64,000 bases of DNA, from positions 80,737,847 to 80,801,846 of the forward strand of contig CM045770.1 of assembly GCA_025200525.1 (NCBI GenBank), given 5' to 3'. The notes under the pieces are model-generated. The model was not told the origin of the DNA. It did no database searches and saw nothing but the letters and a program-made list of their open reading frames with translations. Shown one piece after another: positions 23,216 through 35,273 of the stretch (within the stretch, counting starts at the first letter, position 1; each line of letters opens with the position of its first letter). This stretch comes from Camellia lanceoleosa. Its lineage: Eukaryota; Streptophyta; Magnoliopsida; Ericales; Theaceae. A program made the position numbers and the translations under genes.

Positions 23216-24564
23216 CTCTAAAGCACCAAAATGACATGCGAATGAGATGTAGCAAATGGCATAAGGAAGATGCAAAATTCAGCAACTAAGATAATGCAAA
23301 AACAGCCCCCAAATCATGATAAAATTGCAACCGATGCCCAAAATGCGATGAAATGCACGAAATGGCCTCTGACCCTATTAAACATCTGAGAATATGGACA
23401 TGGAATGCAAAACAGTGGCAAGGCAGCCCCTAAACTAGCATTTTATCAGCACAAAGCAAGGCCAAATAATGCTCACAAGTATGGAAACAAAAGCTTGCAA
23501 AAATACGGTAAAAGAGGGGAATTACAAAGCAAGTGATATGTACAATGCTCAAACCCAAAAAATCAGTTCTACAACATTGAAGATGGAACAAAAATATGCA
23601 CAAATTCAAGAGATGACAACCTCTAAATCAGTATGTATATATGCTAAACATAGTATGCAAAATAAGGGTCAAAAAGAGGGTTATAAAGAGAGGTATCATA
23701 ATCAATGACCAAACAACTTTAGACCCTTAATAAAACTTGAAGAATAGGCCAAAACAAGACACTTCCTAAGCCTGATGAAGGCCAGAAACAGAAGCTAGAA
23801 TGGCCTAAACAAACATGCAAATTAACGGGAAATTTGATGGATTTCAAAGGAAGTACCAAAAATATACACCAAATGTCTTAAGGACCTTAACAAAAGCAAG
23901 ACAAGGAGACAAAAATAAGGCTATTTCTAAGCCTGATGAAGGCTGAAATCCGGATCCAAATAAGTCTAACAAAGCATGCAAAATAATGAACCAAAGAGAG
24001 GTCTTGAGACAAGTAGTATATAGAAAATTCAAACAGCAAAATTTCCTTCTACAACATTGAAGAGGAGCCCAAAATATGCATATTTACAGTAGATGTCAGC
24101 CTCAAAATCAGAATACTCATGAGTCAAAGAAAGCTTGCAAAAACAATGGCATATGATGAGATATTGAAACAAGCATTAGATAGGGACCCCAAATGATGTT
24201 GAGACCTTAAACAAACATGAAGAACACCTCAAAATAGTGACATTTCCAGTTAATCTCGGAACTCAAAACCACAAGCAAATAGGTCTAAGAAATGAGCCAA
24301 AATAGGGCTAGAAAAGAGGGAAAGAGGACTTACCCTTGTAGACAACTTCTTGGCTGCCTTTTTCTTGAAGAATGGATGTTTCCTAGCTGCTGGAATTCTT
24401 CCCTTGCTGCTGGAAATGGTATGGTGATGATAGAGCTTGAAGATGATGAAGAAAATGGGACCAAACTTGGATATTTGAAGCTTGGAAATGGAGAGGGAGA
24501 GGAGAGGTGTGTATGGAGCTCTCAAAGGGTTTTTCTAACCCTTCCCCCAGCTGGAAGTTGCTGG

Positions 24565-24571
24565 TTTTATA
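24565..24571 (-). promoter_or_regulatory. TATA box of the 13-kb unit (unit 2)
   Basis: This is an exact copy of the TATA box context at 11456-11462, with the same downstream leader and GGGTAAGT donor-like site near 24329-24336. Confidence 0.55.
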
Positions 24572-24689
24572 GCCAAAAAGATGGAAATATCTCTCCCCAA
24601 ATATCTAGATATTTTGAGGGCAAAATATCTAGATATTTTGAGGGCAAAAGAAAAAGATTTTGTTCGGCCACGAAGTGGGCATCTGAGAC

Positions 24690-25590
24690 ATGATGTTCCT
24701 CGGAATGATGAAAGCAGAGTACTGCCAAAATTGAACAAAACTAATGCAAAAGCAGCTCGAGGACCAAAACCGCGGGGTCCCGAAAATGGGCTGCGGGCAC
24801 TTGAAGTGGTGTTCGAGCTGAAGTGGGTTCTGAGACGGTGTCCCTCGGAAGGACCAAGCGAGGTGTCGCCAAAATGAGCAGAACATCGATGCAAAATGAA
24901 TGCTCGGGGCCAAAAGCATGGTTCGGGATCGAAAATGAAATTTCAAGACCGAAGTGGTGTTCGGCTGCGAAGTGGGGCTCAGAGACCCCAGTGGCCCTCG
25001 GAAGGACTAAAGAGAGGTGTCCGCCAAATATCAACAGACATCGATGCAAATTGAATGCTCGGGGCCCAAACCGCGGTTCGGGATCCGAAAATGAAAATGC
25101 CGACGCAGAAGTGGTGTTCGGTCAGTGGGTCTCGAGACCCAGTGTCCCGGAAGGACCAAATAGAGGTGTCGCCAAAAATGAGCAGACATCGATGCAAAAT
25201 GAATGCTCGGGGCCAAAACCGCGTGGTTGGGATCTCGAAATGGATTGTCACGCACGGAAGTGGTGTTAATTGCGAAGTGGTCTCGAAGACCCAGTGTCCC
25301 TCGGAAGGACCAAATAGAGGTGTACGCCAAAAATGAGCAGACATCGATGCAAAATGAATGCTCGGGCCAAAAGCGGTTCGATCCGAAAATGGTGCCAGAC
25401 ACCGAAGTGGTGTTCGGCCGAAGTGGGTCTCAGAGACCCAGTGTCCCTCGAAATGACCAAGCAGAGGTGTCTGCCAAAAATGAGCCGACATCGATGCAAA
25501 ATGAATGCTCGGGGCCAAACTGGCAGTTCGGGATCAAAATGGGTCAAGGCACCGAAATGGTGTTGACTCTGAAGTGGGTTTCGAGCCCCA
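24690..25590. repeat. ~150-bp tandem array upstream of the TATA box (unit 2)
   Basis: The same array as 11640-12500, with monomers marked at about 24896, 25050, 25198, 25356 and 25500. Individual monomers differ by short gains and losses at CG and CTG/CAG sites. Confidence 0.85.
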
Positions 25591-26294
25591 GTGTCCCTTA
25601 AATGGGAGTAAATGAGATGCATGCCAAAGCTGGAGAAATCGGAGATGGTTAGGATCCCAACCGAGGCACACGGCCTAACGGCTCAAAGGGAACCGGGCTC
25701 GAAATGGGCAAAATGGCCTCTGACCACAAAAAGTAGCTCACGACCCTTGGGAGATAGTCTGGGACCACTCCCTTCCTCGGAAAGAAAGCAGAGAAAACCG
25801 AAGTCAGTTCGCAAATCGAGACAAGGCCTGAAGAGAGTTCGAAGTCAGGAGGCAGGCGCGCGAGCGACTCTAAGACTTCGAGCGAGCACTGATGCAACAT
25901 CACCGGCGCTCAATCGGTGGCGTCGAAGTCTTAAGGTCGGTCAAAATGGGGTGTCTCAGTTGCCCTCTTTGTGAACTTCGAAGTCATAAGAATGGCGGAG
26001 TGAATGTCAAAGCCTAGAGGCGACCCATTTTTGACAAGGCGAAGACTTAGACAATCATACAAGATAAATAGAGATATGTATGCCCATGAGGGGGGCAAAA
26101 TGCAAATGGTATGCAAGAAGCGGATGTAGCAGATGTTACCGTGCAAATGCAAAATTTGTAATGATGCGGTATTGACAAATAGATGCAATGATGAGACATA
26201 CTCAATCACTATTTGGACTCGTGAGTGGAGGAAGAACAAAGAAAATCAAGCAGGGCGTGTTCCACGCAACCTAAGATAAATTCAAACCGCTGAA

Positions 26295-27149
26295 ATTGTG
26301 TAAGAAACGGGACACTCAAACCACGTTGAAATCGTGAGAGGGGTCCAAAAACAACCGCCAGTGTGTCGCAACACAACCCGAGATAAATTCAAACCTTGAA
26401 ATCAGCGTAAGGAGCGGGAAAGAGAGACACATAGGGAGCAATCCGGTGTTATGGAATGGTGTGAGCCTTTGGGCGTATTCCAAATACTTTTAACGGAGGA
26501 ATGGTGTGAGCACCTGGGCGTATTCCAAATACTTTTAGCAGGAATGGTGTGAGCACCGGGCGTATTCAAATACTTTTAACCGAGGAATGGTGTGAGCCTT
26601 TGGGCGTATTCAAATACTTTTAACCGAGGAATGGTGTGAGACCTTGGAGCGTATTCCAAATACTTTTAACCGAGGAATGGTGTGAGCACCGGGCGTATTC
26701 CAAATACTTTTAACCGGAGGAATGGTGTGAGCCTTGGGCGTATTCCAAATACTTTTAGCAGAGGAATGGTGTGAGCCTGGGCGTATTCCAAATACTTTTA
26801 ACCGGGAATGGTGTGAGCCTTTGGGCGTATTCAAATACTTTTAGCAGGGAATGGTGTGAGCCTTGGGCGTATTCCAAATACTTTTAACCGAGGAATGGTG
26901 TGAGCCTTTGGGCGTATTCCAAATACTTTTAACCGAAGGAATGGTGTGAGCACCTTTGGGCGTATTCAAATACTTTTAACCGAGGAATGGTGTGAGCATT
27001 GGGCGTATTCCAAATACTTTTATGGGAGAATGGTGTGAGCCTTTGGGCGTATTCCAAATACTTTTAGCGAGGAATGGTGTGAGCCTTTGGGCGTATTCCA
27101 AATACTTTTAACCGAGGAATGGTGTGAGCACTGGAACGTATTCCAAATA
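26295..27149 (-). repeat. 13.1-kb macro tandem unit, truncated copy 3
   Basis: The third copy begins with the same leader and enters the 45-bp array at 26453, but stops in monomer 16 (after ccaaata). Unrelated sequence follows. This is the right edge of the macro-array. Confidence 0.88.
26453..27149. repeat. 45-bp tandem array, truncated at about 15.5 monomers (unit 3)
   Basis: Sixteen monomer starts are present, mostly of the CCTTTGGGCG type, but the last monomer has the ACTGGAACG joint typical of unit 1. The array breaks inside the last monomer where the flanking unique DNA begins. Confidence 0.93.
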
Positions 27150-28435
27150 TCATTACATTCATCCATTTATCAAACAAGTCTTAAGAATATCATTACATCC
27201 ATCCATGTCTAAGAGAAATTTTTGTTCTGTAGTCTGCTAAAAGTTTGACCGGTGATCCCTCAGTCTGTAAAAGAATAAATCTTGATTAAAATTTTAAAAT
27301 AATGTGTTAAAAATTAAAATGGGTAATAAAGATTTAAGACAGTTCAAGTCCTTTAAGACCACGTCATTACCGACCAACAAGTGATTACTTCAGACAGATC
27401 ACTACATTTTTTTTTTTTGGGATTTATTTTATTTTGTGGATGCTTTTGGTGCTTCGGAAAAGTTGACAAATCACTACATGCCACCTCAGAGTCGGCCTAA
27501 AAGTGGATTAGGGACTTGAGTCCGAATCTTCTGCCATACTTTCCTGCAATGGTTCTTGCTGTGGCTCAAAACGACGTCGTTTTGAGCTTTTCTTTTCTTT
27601 TTTTTTCTTCTTTTTCCTTTTTCTGGTCTCTCTCAGTTGACAAGTATAATCCTCCTTGTGAGCAAGAACAAGAACAGAGAGGCAAGGCGAAGTGAGATTG
27701 GCGGCGAGGCAAAGTGAGATCGACGGTGATTCTTATCTCACACTCACATATCTCACTCCAACTCCAACTCCAACTCTAAGATCCCTAAATCTGCAATCCT
27801 CCATAGATGATCGGATAGAAGAATAAAGCACTAAGAAACCAACAAACCAGCAAACCAGCAAATCTGCAATCCTACAAAGCACATGTCAGAACCCATAAAA
27901 TGAAACAATCAGAGATCGATCTGGGTTTTTGAATTTGGATTCTGATTTCATATTCCGGTTTTAAGCTCATCAAATCCCATGTGTATATGCACATTTTCAC
28001 ATGATTTGCTAAAAGAATTGAAGAATTCTAATAGTGGGTAATTGTTCAGGTGCCAAAATTGTGTTGATTTTGTTTTTAATTGTTGTTATTTCAGCTCTTT
28101 AGATATGGTTTCTTTGTAATTTCTTGTTAAAAAATTGATACAATGATGTTTTGATCAATTTATGCCAAATAAGCAGAGTTTCCAACTATGGGACTATGTT
28201 CTAAAAACTGAAAATGGCGGACCATGAAATTGCCCAAATTTCTATATCTATGATGTGTCTTTAAACTCTCTTTTTTTGAATCACCATAAACTTGGTCATT
28301 TGCTTTGAAATTTTGGGTTAATGGGTTTCTAGAACCACTAAGGATGAACAAAGCATTGAAGAGAGAACCGACTAACAGGAGAGGGACATAAATAATTGTA
28401 ATGACTTGATGGGTCATCATCATATTTACCATAAA
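27150..28435. other. Low-copy flank between the macro-array and element A
   Basis: No macro-array sequence is present. A ~22-bp motif (aatatcattacatycatccat) occurs at 27146 and 27188. A poly-T run lies at 27407-27420. A pyrimidine-rich patch and AACTCC repeats at 27725-27780 look like plant 5' untranslated DNA. An open frame on the minus strand (28432-28160, 90 codons) with a hydrophobic start is not recognised. I see no convincing gene. Confidence 0.5.
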
Positions 28436-28440
28436 TCATG

Positions 28441-30839
28441 TGTAATAACCCCGACCCTGATTAACGCTAATTAGAACTTAATTATGCCTAATGATAATTA
28501 AGGGGAAATCTGAAATTAATTAGCATATGCATTGCATGAATTATGTGTTCTTATCTGTCCGGTGTCGGAATATCTATTCGTGTTTTACACTTTAATTTGT
28601 AAATTGGAAGCCTTATCGGCCCCCGATTCCGAAATTGACTAGTGTTTTGGACTAATTAGATTTTATGTGATTTTATGGTAGGTTCAATTAAAATTCAATT
28701 TGGAATGTTTAAATCTGATTAATTAACATTTTAATAATAAACCTGGTTAATTACTATTTTGCCATTATAGTGGGCCAATTGTTTAAGTCTTGTTTTAGCT
28801 ATTAGGCATCATTTTGTTCACTCTCTAGTGAGTCAAACGGCTGAGAGGGGGAGTGAAGAGAGAATTGGTGTAGAATTGGAAATTTGGAACTCAACAAGTG
28901 ATCCTAGCTTGAACTTGGAGAAGATTGAAGAAGTGTGTATATTGGAGCCTCTAAGCTTGACATTCTAGATTTAAAGGTAGAAATTCATCCTCTCATTCAT
29001 GTACATGAACTAGTTCTTGCTTGATTCTTGGTTAGATGAGAGTTTAAGGTTGGAAATGGGTGTAGCATGTTGAATTGAAGTCCATAACATGCATACATGT
29101 ACATGTTCTTGGCATATGAATTTGTTTTGTATCAAATCTCTACATGCATGTTCATGTTTTTGCTTAAGTCCATGAATTCATCAAAATTCTGGGTTAAATG
29201 TTGCCTTGGATCATGATTTGAAGCTTTGAAATGGACTTGAACTCATGTATGTGTGTTTAAACTTGGGTCTTGGAAATTTATGGAAATGGTGCTCAAATGG
29301 ACTCACTTTTGGGCAATGATTTTATAAATTGGCTTTTAAAACTTGTTGTACTATGAGTTTGAAATGTTTTCCCAGAATTTGGGCCCAAGAGGTTGAGTTT
29401 TTGGTTGAAGAATGCTTGGTTCGAACTAGGAAGACAAATCTGGAAATTCCAGATTTTGCTTCCTCGCCGAGCGAGGATTCTCGCTCAGCGAGCACCACAG
29501 TCGAGCTCGCTTCGGCGAGCATCGCGTATCAAATTTCAGCATCGATATTTTCTTGTTTCATCGACCGCTTCGGCGAAGAAAGGCTCGCTCGAGCGAAGCC
29601 TTTGATTTTGGAAGCTCGCTCGAGCAAAGGAAAGCTCGCTCGAGCGAGGCTCCTATTTTCAGCAACTTTTGAAAAACATTTTCTAAGGCATTTTTGCATC
29701 CACATTCCATCCTAGGCATTCCTAGGCCATGATTAAGACTCCATACTAAGGGTAAGGGGTTAGATATACACTTAGAATCATGGATGTGAGTTTTGTACAA
29801 TTGAAGTGTATGTTTCAAAGTGTGTACCCGTAATGTGTTATATAGGTCACGTGTCGCAATCTGTTGACCCTTTGACTTCATCTACTTGTATCAACGCCCA
29901 CTGTGAGTAATAACTTTGTAAAGTTATGTTCAATGCTATGTATTTTCAGTATACTATGATACGAAATGATTGATCCTTTGAAAAGCTATGATATGTTGGA
30001 AATGAATGAATGATTGTCCAAGATTCTGAAAGTTAATCGTGGCATCCTTAGCACTACATGATATGCGTCCCTTTATGGGTCATCAGGTCCCTATATGGGT
30101 CATCATGTCCCTTTATGGGTCATCAGAACGTCTCTGTGCACATGAGTCATCAGAAAGCCTTCAAGGCTGTCCCTTTATGGGTCATCAGGTCCCTTTATGG
30201 GTCATCGAATTTGTGAATGCTATTGGATGTACCACGTATGATTATGTTACAAACCTGATTATGGAAATGATGTTGTACAAGTACATGAATCTGTTTTGAT
30301 ACGAATATGAACATGAACATGATTATGTTTTTTATATGAACTCTGATTTTTAATTCTGTGATGGACATCATTCATTAAACCCCTTTACTCTGTTATTATT
30401 CACTGGGCTTTCGCTCACAGTTTATTATATATATGTAGGTGAGCCGGCACAAGACCCTGGCCAGAGTTGATGGCCCCTTGTTTCTTTTTTGTCAGCCAGC
30501 TGTTGCGCCTCCCGAGGAGGTTCCGGTTAAAGCCTAACACCGAGGCTGTTTTGCTTCATGCTAGTCTGTAGTGGTGTTTTGTAAAAATTGGACCTTGGGG
30601 GTACTTTATGTAAATATTATGTATATATCGGTGTATCTGACTGGCATAATTATGTATATAAATAAGTTTTGAATTTTCTGTCCATGTATGTCATCACAGC
30701 TCATTGGACCTTGTTTATTTTACATTATTGCTTCCGCAGCCCCTTAATATTTTTTAATGCCTTTGGAGGCCGTAGGTAATCCACGGATTATTGGCCGGTT
30801 ACGTCGCCAAACCTATAGGGGCGGGTTTGGGTCGTGACA
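28441..30839 (+). repeat. 5' LTR of element A
   Basis: It is 2,399 bp long, from TGTAATAACC to GTCGTGACA. Over the first ~1.2 kb it differs from the 3' LTR at about eight sites, mostly transitions, indicating a fairly recent insertion. It contains a CG-rich palindromic cluster (29455-29665), a CCCTTTATGGGTCATCAG repeat block (30067-30206) and, near 30410-30440, GGGCTTTCGCTCAC followed by TTATATATATG, a motif shared with element C. Confidence 0.94.
30067..30206. repeat. ~20-bp repeat block in the 5' LTR of A
   Basis: GTCCCTTTATGGGTCATCAG recurs three times in tandem, then twice more after a diverged 60-bp spacer. The 3' LTR copy (42228-42387) has four in the first block, so one monomer was gained or lost since insertion. 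Confidence 0.8.
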
Positions 30840-30842
30840 GAG

Positions 30843-30854
30843 TGGTATCAGAGC
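30843..30854 (+). other. Primer-binding site of element A
   Basis: TGGTATCAGAGC lies three bases after the LTR end. It is the classic 12-base match to the 3' end of plant initiator methionine tRNA. Confidence 0.93.
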
Positions 30855-31008
30855 ACGAGTTGTACCGCACACACAGGTCCCTATGAACTTAGGATGTCCT
30901 AGTAAGAATTAGGGGCATTCCATTTGCATGTGTGAGTGTGTGGTAATGCAACTGAATATTGAAACTGAATGTACATTTGAATATATAAAGTCTTGTTTAC
31001 CTATAGCC

Positions 31009-31960
31009 ATGGACAATACAAGGAATGATGATACAGCAGGATCCTCCGATGCCCGAATGGATAGAATGGAACAAATGCTAGCAACCTTGACTGAAGTGGT
31101 AATGCAGCAACAGAGACAACAACCCTTGCCCCCTCCACCTCACATGATCTGGTGAAGCCGATATGATGAAATCGTTAATCGACGAGAAATTCCTAAAAAT
31201 GAACCCGCCAATGTTCTACGGTGGGATTGAGCCCCTGAAAGCTGAAACATGGTTGCTTGAGATGGAGAAGTTGTATGAGGTGTTCCTTTGTTCTGAAACT
31301 CAGAAAGTTTTGTTGGCTACCTACACCTTTGAAAGATGAAGCTCGCAGGTGGTGGTTACTAATTCGAAACAGTCACGAAAATATGACATGGACCTAGTTC
31401 AACGCAATCTTTTATGATAAGTATTTTCCCCAGTGCTTTCGAAACCGGAAAGTCTCAGAATTTCAGGAACTTAAACAGGGCAAGATGTCTGTAGCCCAGT
31501 ATGAGGCCAAGTTCACTAAGCTAGCGAGGTTTGCTCCCCATATGGTGGACACAGAAGACAAGAAGGCCCGCAAGTTTGAGGATGGATTGGATCTGGACAT
31601 ACTGGATAGGGTGGGAGTTCTGAATCTACCCACATATGTGAGCGTTTTGGACCCAGGCATTAATGGCGAATCCATTCTAGCGACAAAGAAACAAACTTCG
31701 CTCCACTGGTGAGTAGACAGGAAAAGATCAGAATAACTTTAAACGGGGCCGTTCATTTTCTAGGAATAAGAAACAGAACACAGGGTCATACAGCAACTCA
31801 AGCCAAAATAGTGGTACTACACCGACCTGCCCAGACTGTGGTAAGAGACACAAGGGAACTTGTTATCGAACTCTGGGCGTCTGTTTAAGATGTGGGAAAC
31901 CCGGTCATGTGATGGAGGATTGTCGTCAGTTCAGCGTCAACCATCCATGACAAGTTCAAA
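31009..31960 (+). pseudogene. Element A gag, frame-broken
   Basis: It starts MDNTRNDD with a helical N-terminus (ARMDRMEQMLATLTEVV). After a break near 31150 the capsid part reads FYGGIEPLKAETWLLEMEKLYEV. Another indel follows near 31337, then a TAG at 31395-31397 (probably CAG changed to TAG), then KYFPQCFRNRKVSEFQELKQG and MSVAQYEAKFTKLARFAPHMV. A double Cys region ends it: CPDCGKRHKGTC and the CCHC knuckle CLRCGKPGHVMEDC (about 31826-31930). Family and order match the gag of element C at 45143. As read, it cannot make full-length Gag. Confidence 0.88.
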
Positions 31961-32040
31961 TTTGGGTCCGCTTCTCGGCCAAACCAAATGCAAAAGCAAA
32001 TCTTAGGAAAGAACCTCTAAGACAAGGTCGAGTATTCGCT

Positions 32041-32785
32041 CTAGTGCCCGGTGACGTACCAAACACCTATACTGTGGTGTCAGGTACACTTTCTGTATGT
32101 TCTCAATATGCATATGTGTTGATAGATTCTGGTTCTACGCATTCCTTTGTGTCACATGCCTTTTCTCAAAAATTGACTAGGCCACTAGAACATATGACAT
32201 GTGTATTATCTGTATACCTTCTGGGGATTCTATGATGTGTACTCATGTTTATCCAGCATGTGATGTTGTGGTGGGTGATATGACGTTGTATGTGGATTTA
32301 TTGCCGTTGGATATTCATCATTTTGATTATATTTTGGGGATGGATTGGTTGACTAAATACTGTGCTACCATTGATTGTGCAAACAAAACTGTGGTGTTTA
32401 GACCGCCGGGTATGCCTGAATTTACCTTTAGAGGGAATGGGGTAGTTCCTCCCCCATACTTAATTTCGGCTATGAAAGCTGTAAAACTACTTAGGAAGGG
32501 TTGTAGGGGCTATCTGTGTTGCATATTGACTACATCATCTGACAGTCCTACTGTAGGAACAATCCCTATTGTTTGTGACTTTCCTGATGTATTTCCAACT
32601 GATTTACCGGGGGACTTGGTGGATAGAGAGATTGAGTTTACTGTTGAGGTGTTGCCGGGGACACAACCTATTTCCAAGACTCCCTATAGAATGTCTATTT
32701 CTGAATTGAGAGAATTGAAAACCCAACTTCAGGAACTGTTAGACAAGAACTTTATCCGCCCGAGTACTTCACCTTGGGGTGCTCC
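32041..32785 (+). pseudogene. Element A protease and start of reverse transcriptase
   Basis: The aspartic protease, which cuts the polyprotein, shows its active-site motif VLIDSGSTHSFVS at about 32117-32155. A small deletion near 32210 shifts the frame. The following frame is open for ~195 codons with ILGMDWL, a usual protease-end motif, and the linker to RT (FPDVFPTDLPG, TPYRMSISELRELKTQLQELLDKNFIRPS), stopping at SPWGAPV where element B is inserted. The sequence resumes at 37968. Confidence 0.88.
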
Positions 32786-34702
32786 TGTAACGACCCGGAA
32801 TCGTAAATCGGAATTAGCGGTAATTAACTATGTATTTATCTGATTTAATTGAAGAAAAACAAAATATCTGTTGAGATGCCGACTTCGGGACTGAAATCGA
32901 TGACCGTAACGGATTCAGAAAATGAAATTGAACATGTCTATGTGATACCGGAAATTTTTAGAACTATCTGAAACAATAAATTGAAGACTGAATTCCGTCT
33001 GATTCGTAAGGCCATGTTTGGCTAGAGATTTTGGCACAATTTGACATAAATGATATATATAGATAAGGATGACTCATTTGACCATTTGACTCAACCAAGA
33101 AAAGAGAGAAAAATCTGAGAAAGAGAGAGAGAAGAGAGAGTTCGAGAGAAAGAAAGGAAAGGGAAAGAAGAGAAGAGGAGAGAAAGGGGAATCAAGCTTA
33201 GTTGCTCCAAATCAAAGACTCAAGGTAAGCTTCTCATGAAATTGGTTGTTGATTCTTAGAATCTAGCATGGTGACATCAAGATCATGGCTTTACATATTT
33301 TGGTTCATGTTTATTTGGCTCATTGAGGTAAAACCTCCATGGATATAGAGATATAAAGCTTGTATGTATAGTTCATAGTTCTTCATCCTACTTCATGGGT
33401 TGATCTTGTTTATGGTCCATATGGGTTTTGAATTGAAGTTTTGATGATGGAATTATGTTGTTTTTAAGTATTTTGGGACTTGATATTCATAAATGTGAAA
33501 GTGGATTTGGGAAATGAAGCTTGGGAGGAAGAACCAGAAATTCGGGTTTTCGCAGTGTCCGGGCCGGCGGAGGAAGCCCTTCAGCGCTAAATCGACCTCC
33601 TGGCTTTTGGAAAAATTATGCTGATCGCTCGGCGGAAATGTGGCGCTTCGGCGGGAAGGTTTATTTTCAGAAAATTACGAAGTTGCTCTGCATGATTTTT
33701 AGCATGTTAATTGTGTTTTTAGCATATTATGAACATGAAATGAGTATGAAAGAATGTAATAAGGAATGAAAGGAAGTAAAGAATGAATGGAATGCATGAA
33801 ACGAATATGAAAGGAATGAACATGAGAAGAATGTAAAGAAAAGAAAGGCATGAATGATTGAATGTATGATGTTAATGTGTATTGAGAATGTATTCTCATT
33901 AATGTTTGCGGTCAAGTTGAAGACCGTGCCATCGGTATCGGAAACCCACTGCAAGTAACATTTCTGTAAATGATATGTTATTATGGAAGTATGTTCAAAA
34001 GTGATTATTATGATATGGTTTTGAAGCGTTAATGTTTTCTGTGAACGATTGTCCTAGTTTGCGAATCTATTATGGCATCCACGGTAAAGGTTACGAGATC
34101 TCGGTATGTGTTTAACCGTGTCCGGACCGTTACTCTAGTCGTTAGTCGACATGTTATGAAAATGTTATGAAAAGATTATGAAGAGGTGCTGTGGATTATG
34201 ACATTAATGACTGTTGACTGATCATTTTACGTATATATGAAATGTTGAAGATCGTACACTAACCGTTTTACTGTTATGTTACTTCGAGCTCTAGCTCATT
34301 GTGTGTATTTATGTATTATAGGTGAGCAGTGGGAGTCAAGCCGGCGGAGTTCTAGCCGAGCCGCCGTTTGAAGCCTACCTAGTCTTGTGTGCCTCGAGTT
34401 GGGGCCAGCTGAAGGCCGTTTTGAGAGTTTTGGTTTGTTTCTTTTATTGTATAATTATAAGCTGAATGATATGTGTTGTACAAGATTATTGTTGTGAGCA
34501 TGTTATGTAAAGATTGTGGGTATTTAACTCATCTTTTGGCATGTGAATGTATGTTCATATTTATGCACAGCTCTTGGACTATTAGTTTTTTTATTTCGCT
34601 CATGAGCCCCTTTAATTTATGTTTAGTGCAGAAGGCTGTGGTAACCCAAAGGTTCTTGGCGGTCTCAATCCGAACTTCTAGGGGCGGGTTCGGGGCGTGA
34701 CA
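32786..34702 (+). repeat. 5' LTR of element B
   Basis: This LTR is 1,917 bp, from TGTAACGACCCGG to GGGGCGTGACA. It includes a ~90-base GA-rich tract (33100-33190) and a stretch rich in GGAATGAA-like words (33720-33850). It pairs with 36052-37967 at high identity, differing mainly by short indels near CG sites. Confidence 0.94.
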
Positions 34703-34705
34703 GAG

Positions 34706-34717
34706 TGGTATCAGAGC
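34706..34717 (+). other. Primer-binding site of element B
   Basis: TGGTATCAGAGC lies three bases after the 5' LTR, matching plant initiator methionine tRNA as in element A. Confidence 0.92.
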
Positions 34718-34914
34718 ACACGAGTCATTTACCCACACACGTGTCCATATGAGCTGTTAGGCGCATTAGAAAAGATATAGAGTATGGCATACATACATGT
34801 GCATGTGTGTGTGTGTTTATGAGAACAGGAAATGAGAACAGTGAATGATGAGATAACAGAAGAACCAGTATGTTGAGAATGAAATGATTTATATGTTATG
34901 GGTTCTATAGACCA

Positions 34915-35273
34915 ATGGAGAATACTGAAGCAAAGAATGGAAGTGAGACTGAATCAGCTAATGCCAGAATAGATCGGTTAGAACGAAAGGTGGAAGCTTT
35001 AACTGAGCTGGTAGAACAATATGTTGATGTTAAGAAACAGAAAGTGGAACTGGTTGGTGAATCAATGACGTCTGTGAATGAGATCTGAAGTTGAACATTG
35101 ATGAGAATACGAAAAAGGGAAGTGTGGGTAAACCTACTTGTCAGAAATGTGGAAAGCATCATTGGGGTATTTGTCGCCGTGGAACTGGAGTTTGTTTCAA
35201 ATGCGGACAGAAAGGACATAAAGCTAAAGCTTGCCCATACGTTTACTCAAGAAATGTGAGATCTCATTACTAG
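34915..35273 (+). pseudogene. Element B gag remnant: coiled N-terminus plus zinc knuckles
   Basis: An ATG at 34915 opens 57 codons (MENTEAKNGSETES, then ARIDRLERKVEALTELVEQY), like the N-terminal helix of Tekay gag, and stops at 35086-35088. The next frame, without its own ATG, carries CQKCGKHHWGIC and the CCHC knuckle CFKCGQKGHKAKAC, ending at 35273. The capsid core between these parts is absent. This is either a deleted gag or a minimal nucleic-acid-binding product; a single base change would join the two frames. Spacer 35274-36038 shows nothing recognisable. Confidence 0.8.

Larger units (their letters stand above)
13199..26294 (-). repeat. 13.1-kb macro tandem unit, copy 2
   Basis: This is a complete second copy, 13,096 bp against 13,198 bp in copy 1, in the same orientation and order. 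All landmarks are present: 45-bp array 13355-14306, polypurine tract 16915-17049, gag 18204-19571, hairpin arrays 22110-23215, TATA box near 24565 and ~150-bp array 24690-25590. Small indels relative to copy 1 move the gag reading frame differently in the two copies. Confidence 0.9.

Noticed and set aside
28160..28432. Possible membrane protein exon on the minus strand left of element A
   Set aside because: Its hydrophobic start suggested a transporter, but no family motif fits and rejoining the sequence across element A adds an in-frame stop upstream.
30843..30854. tRNA gene
   Set aside because: Only the 12-base complement of the tRNA 3' end is present; it is a primer-binding site.
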